A DNA stretch of 49,762 nucleotides from a bacterium (GTDB taxonomy: Bacteria > Planctomycetota > Phycisphaerae > Phycisphaerales > SM1A02). Position numbers and translations under genes: made by a program. Every line of letters starts with the position of its first letter. The first letter of the stretch is position 1. The notes under the pieces are model-generated. The model had not been told where the DNA came from, did no database searches, and saw only the letters and a list, made by a program, of their open reading frames with translations. Positions 44,621-49,762 of the stretch are shown here, piece by piece. Location of the stretch: contig JAPOKA010000015.1 in NCBI GenBank assembly GCA_029977865.1, forward strand, positions 1 through 49,762, given 5' to 3'.

Positions 44621-45076
44621 ATGACCGCCTCGGGCTCGACCGAGATCCACGTCATGAGCCAGACCTCTTCCGACCCTCGCTTCACGGCCTTCGCACCCCG
44701 ACTCGCCGGCACCGATGCCGAGGTCGCGACCCTCGAGCGGATCCCGTCATCGCTCATCATCCGGGTCCGCGGCCCGGTGCTCGGCACCGTGGAGGCGAAG
44801 GAGCTGACCAACCTCGCCGGTCCGGCGATCGAGGTCGCCCCCGGTCAGCTCAGTCGCGTCGTCATCGACCTCTCCAAGGTCACGGCGATTTCGAGCACCG
44901 GACTCGGTTGCTGCCTCGACCTGCGGCGTCGGGCCGATGCCCGCGGGGCGGAGACCATCCTGCTCGGGCTCAACGAGCACCTGCGGAGCCTCGTCTCCAC
45001 CATGCGGCTCGAGCGGCTGTTTACACTGGTCGACTCCGGCGAACGGCTCGCCCGTCGCCTCGCCGGCGCGGCCTGA
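44621..45076 (+). CDS. STAS-domain protein (anti-sigma factor antagonist-like)
   Basis: 151 residues. A 40-residue N-terminal segment is followed by a STAS domain: [25 protein letters not shown], then [19 protein letters not shown] with the Ser (in SSTG) that is phosphorylated in SpoIIAA-type antagonists, and [22 protein letters not shown]. The usual Asp before the Ser pair is replaced by Ile. Such proteins release sigma factors by binding a kinase-type anti-sigma factor, but no HATPase kinase lies nearby and the ECF pair at 2257-4015 uses a different type of anti-sigma factor. ATG 44621 is chosen; ATG 44654 is possible. Confidence 0.85.
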   Translation: MTASGSTEIHVMSQTSSDPRFTAFAPRLAGTDAEVATLERIPSSLIIRVRGPVLGTVEAKELTNLAGPAIEVAPGQLSRVVIDLSKVTAISSTGLGCCLDLRRRADARGAETILLGLNEHLRSLVSTMRLERLFTLVDSGERLARRLAGAA

Positions 45077-45118
45077 TCGGTCGGGACGCGTGCGAGACGG
45101 GCCCCTCGGCGGCTCGTC

Positions 45119-45382
45119 ATGCCCACCTCGCCCCTGCCTCGCTCCACCACCCCGGTCGCTGCCCGCCTCGACCTCACCCGCTGGACCACTGCGGCGTGTC
45201 TGGTGGGTCTGCTCACGACGTTCCTGGTCTCGGCAGGCTGTTATCGACGCGTGGTCGGCGTCTCCGGCGACGACGGGAGCTACGAGGGCAAGGTCTACGA
45301 GCCCAACCTCAAGGACGGAGAGTCCAACGTCGTCGAAGACCTCTTCCAGACCCGCACCGTCCGCACCGTCGAGAGTCCCTGA
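45119..45382 (+). CDS. Small lipoprotein, unknown function
   Basis: 87 residues. A basic, Thr/Pro-rich start leads to a hydrophobic helix ending in lipobox VSAGC (Cys41), so the mature protein is only about 47 residues, anchored by lipid. The mature part is hydrophilic ([19 protein letters not shown]) with no known domain. The signal is long before the helix, so the true start could be internal, though no other in-frame start fits. It follows the STAS gene by 42 nt and may be in one transcript; the nuoB promoter lies downstream. Confidence 0.65.
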   Translation: MPTSPLPRSTTPVAARLDLTRWTTAACLVGLLTTFLVSAGCYRRVVGVSGDDGSYEGKVYEPNLKDGESNVVEDLFQTRTVRTVESP

Positions 45383-45424
45383 GATCGAATCCACCGCGGG
45401 CTTCGACCGAAGCGATCAACCGTC

Positions 45425-45430
45425 TACACT
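45425..45430 (+). promoter_or_regulatory. Candidate promoter for nuoB (-10 TACACT)
   Basis: TACACT with a weak TCGACC (45403-45408) 16 nt upstream. The ATG at 45460 lies 29 nt downstream and has AGGGAG as ribosome site, so this mRNA would have a normal short leader. Confidence 0.4.
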
Positions 45431-45459
45431 CCTCCTTTCCGCCTCAGGGAGATCTCCGC

Positions 45460-46029
45460 ATGGGCATTGAAGCCGCCTTGCCGCTCGACAGCGTCCTGAC
45501 CACCCAACTCAATCGGGTGATCAACTGGGCGCGGCGCTCGAGCGTCTGGCCCATGCCCTTCGCGACCGCCTGCTGCGGCATCGAGCTGATGGCGACCGCC
45601 TGCAGCCGATTCGATCTCTCCCGCTTCGGCGCGGAGGTGATGCGTTTCAGCCCGCGGCAGTCCGACCTCATGATCGTGGCGGGCCGGGTCTCGGTGAAGA
45701 CGCTGCCGGTGCTGCAGCGGATCTACCAGCAGATGACCGAGCCCAAGTGGGTGATCTCGATGGGCGCCTGCGCCTCGACCGGAGGCGTCTTCGACACCTA
45801 CGCGGTGGTGCAGGGCGTCGATCAGTTCATTCCGGTCGATGTCTACGTGCCGGGATGCCCGCCCCGCCCCGAGATGCTCATCGAGGGGATCATGGCGATC
45901 CAGCGGATCATCGACAACGACAACATCCCCCGCGATCCAGACGGCAAGCGGCGTCCGCTGCAGATTGCCCTCGAGCCCAACTACGCGCCCCGACCTCAAC
46001 CGATCGGCGTGACCATCGGCGCGACCTGA
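45460..46029 (+). CDS. nuoB: NADH-quinone oxidoreductase subunit B (NuoB)
   Basis: Carries the N2 iron-sulphur cluster of respiratory complex I, the last electron carrier before quinone. 189 residues. All four cluster ligands are visible: Cys38 and Cys39 in [11 protein letters not shown], Cys104 in MGACASTGG and Cys133 in [11 protein letters not shown] peripheral membrane-facing subunit. Unusually, no other nuo gene is near, whereas nuoB normally sits between nuoA and nuoC. The protein looks intact and not like an NiFe hydrogenase small subunit. AGGGAG precedes the ATG. Confidence 0.96.
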   Translation: MGIEAALPLDSVLTTQLNRVINWARRSSVWPMPFATACCGIELMATACSRFDLSRFGAEVMRFSPRQSDLMIVAGRVSVKTLPVLQRIYQQMTEPKWVISMGACASTGGVFDTYAVVQGVDQFIPVDVYVPGCPPRPEMLIEGIMAIQRIIDNDNIPRDPDGKRRPLQIALEPNYAPRPQPIGVTIGAT

Positions 46030-46062
46030 TCGCGGCGAGGGGTTTTCGTTTCCATCGCGACT

Positions 46063-46080
46063 GCGGCGCTGCGGCGCCGC
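46063..46080. terminator. Hairpin between convergent nuoB and aminotransferase genes
   Basis: A perfect 7-bp stem GCGGCGC / GCGCCGC with a TGCG loop lies 33 nt after the nuoB stop codon. There is no T-tract. It may serve both strands. Confidence 0.4.
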
Positions 46081-46162
46081 CCGGCACCCGCCGCGGCGGT
46101 GGTGGTGGCACGTCCATCGAAGGCGCGATGTTGGAAACCGCAGTTGCCTCGGTCAGACAGGC

Positions 46163-47389
46163 TCAGTCGGTCAACTGCTCGAGGAATCCTCGAAGTCGCC
46201 CGAGCGCTTCCCGGAGGTCGGCTTCCGAGCACGCGAAGCTGATGCGGAAGGCGGTGCGACCCGCCCCGCCGAAGTCCTCGCCCGGCACCGTTGCCACGAG
46301 GGCCTCATCGAGCAGGGCCTCGCAGAACCGGCTCGGCGAATCAAGCCTCCGGCCCGCCGGACTCACGCGCCCAAGGGCGGTCCCGAGTTGGATGAACGAG
46401 TAGAACGCGGCGGTCGAAGTCGGAGCGCTCAGCATCGGCATCGTCGCGATCGCCTCCGAGACCAGTCGGGCTCGGGCGGCAAACGCCGTGCGCATCGATT
46501 CCACGCTCGCCGAGGAGTTGGTCAGCGCCTCCACCACCGCGGGCATGCAGAAGCTTGCGATGCCGTTGGTCATCTGCCCCTGCAACTTGATCATCTCCCG
46601 GATCGCCGCGGCACCCGCTCCGGCGGCGGCTGCGTAGCCGATGCGCCACCCGGTCATGGCGTAGGCCTTGCTCATTCCGTTCACGGTGATGGTGCGCTCG
46701 GCGACCTCGGAACAGGAGCCGATCGAACAGGTGTTCGCCTGCGGGTCGAGCTCGGGGTAGATGAGCTTCTCGTAGATCTCGTCCGCGATCACCGTGATTC
46801 GGGGATGCCCCGCGAGCATCGCCGCGATCGCTCGGACCGAGTCGGCGGAGTGCACGGTGCCGGTGGGATTGATGGGATTGTTGAAGACGAGCGCGCGGGT
46901 GCGAGGGGTGATCGCGCGCTCGATCTCCTCCGCGCTGACGAGGTATCCCCGGGCGGGATCGCCAGGCACCTCGACCACCACCCCGCCGGCCAACTCGATC
47001 ATGGGGGCGTAGCTGACCCAGGCCGGGGTCGGCAGCAGCACCTCATCGCCCGGGTCGATGAGCGTCTGCAGGGCCAGATAGATGGCGTGCTTGGCGCCCA
47101 CGGTGATGGTGACCTCGGCGGCGGTGCAGCCGAGGCCGTTCTCGTCGCGGAGCTTGCGGGCCACCGCCTGCCGCGCCTCGCTGGTGCCGGCGGTCGGCGC
47201 GTAGTGGGTCTCACCGCGGCGAAGTGCGTCGATCGCTGCGGCCACGACGTTCTCGGGCGTGTCGAAGTCGGGCTCCCCCGCGGAAAGCGAGAGCACCGGG
47301 AGGCCCTTGGCGGCGAGCGCCTTGCCTCGCGCCGTCGCGGCGATGGTCGAGGACTCCGCCATCCGTGCAATCCGCGCCGCGATGTGCAT
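46163..47389 (-). CDS. aspC: Aspartate aminotransferase-like PLP enzyme (class I, subgroup Ib)
   Basis: 408 residues. Transfers the amino group between aspartate (and probably others) and 2-oxoglutarate. N-terminal LSLSAGEPDFDTPENV is the subgroup Ib start. The PLP-binding Asp lies in VIADEIYEKLIY and the NPINPTGTV loop is intact. The Schiff-base Lys is in VNGMSKAYAMTGWRIGY, and the carboxylate-binding Arg lies near the C-terminus in AFRISFACSE. Exact substrate specificity is an inference. ATG 47389 lies 8 nt after a TATCCT, so the mRNA may be almost leaderless. Divergent from prfB with only 44 nt between the two start codons. Confidence 0.93.
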   Translation of the reverse strand: MHIAARIARMAESSTIAATARGKALAAKGLPVLSLSAGEPDFDTPENVVAAAIDALRRGETHYAPTAGTSEARQAVARKLRDENGLGCTAAEVTITVGAKHAIYLALQTLIDPGDEVLLPTPAWVSYAPMIELAGGVVVEVPGDPARGYLVSAEEIERAITPRTRALVFNNPINPTGTVHSADSVRAIAAMLAGHPRITVIADEIYEKLIYPELDPQANTCSIGSCSEVAERTITVNGMSKAYAMTGWRIGYAAAAGAGAAAIREMIKLQGQMTNGIASFCMPAVVEALTNSSASVESMRTAFAARARLVSEAIATMPMLSAPTSTAAFYSFIQLGTALGRVSPAGRRLDSPSRFCEALLDEALVATVPGEDFGGAGRTAFRISFACSEADLREALGRLRGFLEQLTD

Positions 47390-47397
47390 GGGTCGGA

Positions 47398-47426
47398 AGG
47401 ATACCGGGTGCAGGATCGCATAGACT
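47398..47426. promoter_or_regulatory. Compact divergent promoters of aspC and prfB
   Basis: TATCCT (47398-47403, minus strand) lies 8 nt before the aminotransferase ATG and TAGACT (47421-47426, plus strand) lies 7 nt before the prfB ATG. Both imply leaders of zero to two nt and both polymerases would meet in the same 44-nt gap. -35 elements are not convincing for either. Confidence 0.4.
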
Positions 47427-47433
47427 CCCCGCC

Positions 47434-48556
47434 ATGCACTTCGACTCTCATGCCGTCATCGTGGAAGACCTCGAGGCGCGGATCTTGACCATCCGCGACT
47501 CTCTTTGACTGGGATCGCAAGCGAGAGGAACGTGACCGCGTCGAAGCGCAGATGAACGAGCCCGGCTTCTGGGATCGCCCGGAAGCCGCCCGCAAGCTCA
47601 TCGCCTCCTTCAAGACCCTCAAGGCGCAGGTGGACCCGCTCGAGTCGGTCATGGCCGACTTCGACGATGCCAGGACTGCGCTCGAGCTCGCCAAGGACGC
47701 CGGCGATCAGGACCTGCTCGTCGAGGCCGATGAGACGCTCTTCCGCCTGCAGGGCGCGATGGAGAAGGTCGAGATGCAGTCGCTGCTCTCCGGCCCCCAC
47801 GACCATCGCAACTGCTTCGTGACCATTCAGGCCGGCGACGGCGGCACCGAGGCCGACGACTGGGCGGCGATGCTCGAACGCATGTACCTCTACTTCTGGC
47901 AGCAGCGGGGCTTCAAGCTTGAGGAGATCAACCGCGTCGAAGGCACCGAGACCGGGATCAGCGAGGTCGCCTACCACGTCAGCGGTCCCTTCGCCTACGG
48001 GGTCATGAGCTGCGAGCGCGGAACCCACCGCCTTGCCCGCGTGAGTCCCTTCAACGCCCAAGGCAAGCGCCAGACGAGCTTTGCCACCGTGGACGTGACT
48101 CCGGAGTTCGAGGATCGCGACCTCGAGATTCCCGAACGCGACCTCGAGATCACGCCGTTCGTGAGGGCCTCCGGACCCGGCGGCCAGAACGTCAACAAGG
48201 TCGCCAGCGCGATCCGCGTCGTGCACAAGCCCACCGGGATCATGGTCGTCGCCTCGACCTACCGCGATCAGCCGCAGAACCGCCGACAGGCCCTGCAGGT
48301 GCTGCAAGCCAAGCTCGAGCAGATCGAGGAGGAACGGCGGCAGGCGGAACTGGACGCCGCCACCGGCGGCAAGGTCGATCGAGGTTGGGGCACCCAGATC
48401 CGCAGCTACGTCTTCTACGACAATCGCGTGAAGGATCACCGCACCGGGCACGAGACCGGCAACCCGCAGTCGGTCCTCGATGGCGACCTCGAGGGATTCA
48501 TCGACGCCGAGTTGAAGCGTCGTCGGGCCGAGCGGGACCAGACCGGTCAAGGCTAG
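47434..48556 (+). CDS. prfB: Peptide chain release factor 2, expressed by programmed +1 frameshift
   Basis: Recognises UGA and UAA and hydrolyses the finished peptide. The gene is two frames: 24 codons from ATG 47434, then CTT-TGA-C where the ribosome slips +1, then 349 codons from GAC 47507, giving 373 residues. RF2 identity is set by the anticodon-like SPF motif in RVSPFNAQ. The catalytic GGQ is at residues 249-251, at the same place as in E. coli. The N-terminal helical domain and the acidic GDGGTEADDW segment are intact. The frameshift is the classic autoregulation: low RF2 lets the slip happen. The AGGGGG stimulator of E. coli is absent. A TAGACT sits 7 nt before the ATG, so the mRNA may be leaderless. 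Confidence 0.97.
47503..47509 (+). other. Programmed +1 frameshift site of prfB (CTT-TGA-C)
   Basis: CTT (47503-47505) is the slippery Leu codon, TGA (47506-47508) is the in-frame stop, and C (47509) is the weak-termination context. After the slip reading resumes at GAC 47507. The sequence just 5' (ATCCGCGACTCT) has no Shine-Dalgarno-like stimulator. Confidence 0.95.
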
Positions 48557-48798
48557 GTGCCGCCTGCGCAGAAACCGGCCACCCCAAGCCCGGTCGGCGG
48601 CTGCGGAAAACGAAGGCGCGGCGGACCTCGTGTTCACTTCGGTGATGCGGATCGGAGTCGAGGCATCGAAAGGGATGCCGGACGGATCGGCCTTTGCTGC
48701 TTCGCCGGTCGGAACCGGTCCGGGGTTGGTGCCCGATCTGTCCTTCATTGCCGGGACCGCGCTGGTCTGAGCACCGGGTTCGGGTCGATACTGAGGTC

Positions 48799-49762
48799 AT
48801 GCCCCGAGCCCGCAAGACCGCCGAATCCGCCGCCGCCGCCGCCGAGCACCTGCCCTCAGACTTCATCGATTTCGGTCGCGACCTCTGCTGCCGGCAGAGC
48901 GAGAACACCCGCCGCGAGTGGCTGGTGACCAACGGACTCGGCGGCTACGCCTCTGGGACCGTCGGCGGCATTCTGAGCCGGCGCTATCACGGCATGCTCG
49001 TGGCGGCCACGCGACCGCCGACCGAGCGTCGCCTCCTGCTTGCCAAGCTCGATGAGGTGCTCGAGACCGGCGAGCAGTCGGTCGCGCTCTCTGCGAATCT
49101 CTGGCAGGGCGGCGTGCTCGAGCCAGACGGCTTCGTTCACCTCGAGCGATTCCGCCTCGTCGGATCGATTCCCACTTGGACCTACGCGGTCGGCCCCTAC
49201 CGGATCCGCAAGCAGGTCTTCATGATCCACGGGCGCAACGCCACGGTGGCGCGCTACGAGCTGCTGCTCGGCCCCCATCCGGTCAGCCTGCGAATCCGAG
49301 CGCTGATCAACCACCGCGGACACCATCAGGTCACCGCCACCAGAGCCTTCACGCCGCAGATCGAACCCTGCCGAGACGGCGTCACGGTGAGGCTGCCGGA
49401 GGTTGGCGACCTCGGTCCCGTCTCCATGCATTTGCAGGGCGAGCGTTGCGTGGCAGAGCCCGCCGGGGAGTGGTTCGAGAACTTCCTGCTCCCGGTGGAG
49501 TGGTCGCGGGGCTACGACCACCTCGACAACAACTACCACGCTGCGGACCTGGTGCTGCGGCTCGAGCCAGGCGAGTCCGCTGCGGTGGTCGCCGGCACCG
49601 AACCCACCGACCTCGCCGGCACCTCCGGCGCCGACCTGCTCGCGGCGGAGATCGGTCGGCAGGTCGAGTTGCTTCGCATCGCCAAGGCCGAGTCGGCGCC
49701 GGCGCCCATCCGCCACCTCTTCCTCGCCGCCGACCAGTTCATGGTCCGCCGTGACGAGCAAG
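48799..49762 (+). CDS. Glycogen debranching enzyme-type protein, N-terminal part (cut by window end)
   Basis: The first 321 codons, open to the window end. After a 35-residue Ala-rich start, the sequence REWLVTNGLGGYASGTVGG followed by RRYHGMLVAATRPP is the hallmark of the N-terminal domain of bacterial/archaeal-type glycogen debranching enzymes. These remove alpha-1,6 branches through a C-terminal GH133-type amylo-alpha-1,6-glucosidase domain lying beyond the edge. The beta-rich part continues through YRIRKQVFMIHGRNATVARYEL and ends at LRIAKAESAPAPIRHLFLAADQFMVRRDEQ-type linker sequence. ATG 48799 has CTGAGGTC upstream. The 242 nt between prfB and this gene hold no gene I can support. Confidence 0.92.
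   Translation, partial: MPRARKTAESAAAAAEHLPSDFIDFGRDLCCRQSENTRREWLVTNGLGGYASGTVGGILSRRYHGMLVAATRPPTERRLLLAKLDEVLETGEQSVALSANLWQGGVLEPDGFVHLERFRLVGSIPTWTYAVGPYRIRKQVFMIHGRNATVARYELLLGPHPVSLRIRALINHRGHHQVTATRAFTPQIEPCRDGVTVRLPEVGDLGPVSMHLQGERCVAEPAGEWFENFLLPVEWSRGYDHLDNNYHAADLVLRLEPGESAAVVAGTEPTDLAGTSGADLLAAEIGRQVELLRIAKAESAPAPIRHLFLAADQFMVRRDEQ

Overview
The window is GC-rich, densely packed bacterial chromosome and most likely comes from a planctomycete of the Phycisphaerae type. That placement is an inference from gene content. Four secreted proteins end in paired dockerin-like repeats (D-L-D/N-x-D/N-G...DLAIxLxxWG), one of them with DCNGNGIPDxCDI-type segments and a Cys-rich tail. There is an exosortase fused to an EpsI-like domain, together with DUF1573 and DUF1570 proteins and an orphan prepilin-like protein. 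No phage, insertion sequence, CRISPR array or rRNA is visible. One tRNA, Leu(GAG), is present.

Layout. 1-9995: a cut-off minus-strand gene, an ABC-F ATPase, an ECF sigma factor with its membrane anti-sigma factor, a prepilin-like protein, a membrane EEP-fold protein, dnaK and ptsI. 10207-15729: a nucleotidyltransferase-like protein, then rne (RNase E/G with an IF2_N-like insert and Arg-rich tail) followed by dxr, with a roughly 500-nt untranslated leader before rne. 15823-27856: the envelope and secretion block, with pgeF, a dockerin-tailed alpha/beta hydrolase, a DUF1275 membrane protein, a LOG-family protein, exosortase-EpsI, a giant beta-helix/LamG/dockerin protein, another dockerin protein and a DUF1573 lipoprotein. 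28116-28304: a probable small RNA with its own promoter and a textbook Rho-independent terminator. 28508-39016: rseP, a short-chain dehydrogenase, smpB-can, a dockerin-tailed metalloprotease, tRNA-Leu, queE and an rluB-fmdB-DUF429 operon. 39062-49762: a YihY-type membrane protein, a coiled-coil protein, a DUF1570 protein, a kelch-like protein, a STAS protein, a small lipoprotein, nuoB, an aminotransferase, prfB with the CTT-TGA-C programmed frameshift, and the start of a glycogen debranching enzyme.

How the genes fit together. Housekeeping genes (translation quality control and termination, RNA decay, protein folding, isoprenoid and queuosine precursor synthesis) are interleaved with a strong surface and secretion theme. 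Many genes stand alone or in two- or three-gene units.

A recurrent regulatory signature is a -10-like hexamer (TAGACT, TACACT, TAGAAT) only 6-7 nt before a start codon. It occurs at the left-edge gene, queE, rluB and prfB and suggests leaderless mRNAs. The best candidates for new biology are the small RNA with CU-rich anti-Shine-Dalgarno tracts, this leaderless promoter class, the attenuator-like hairpin between sigma and anti-sigma genes, and the long rne leader.
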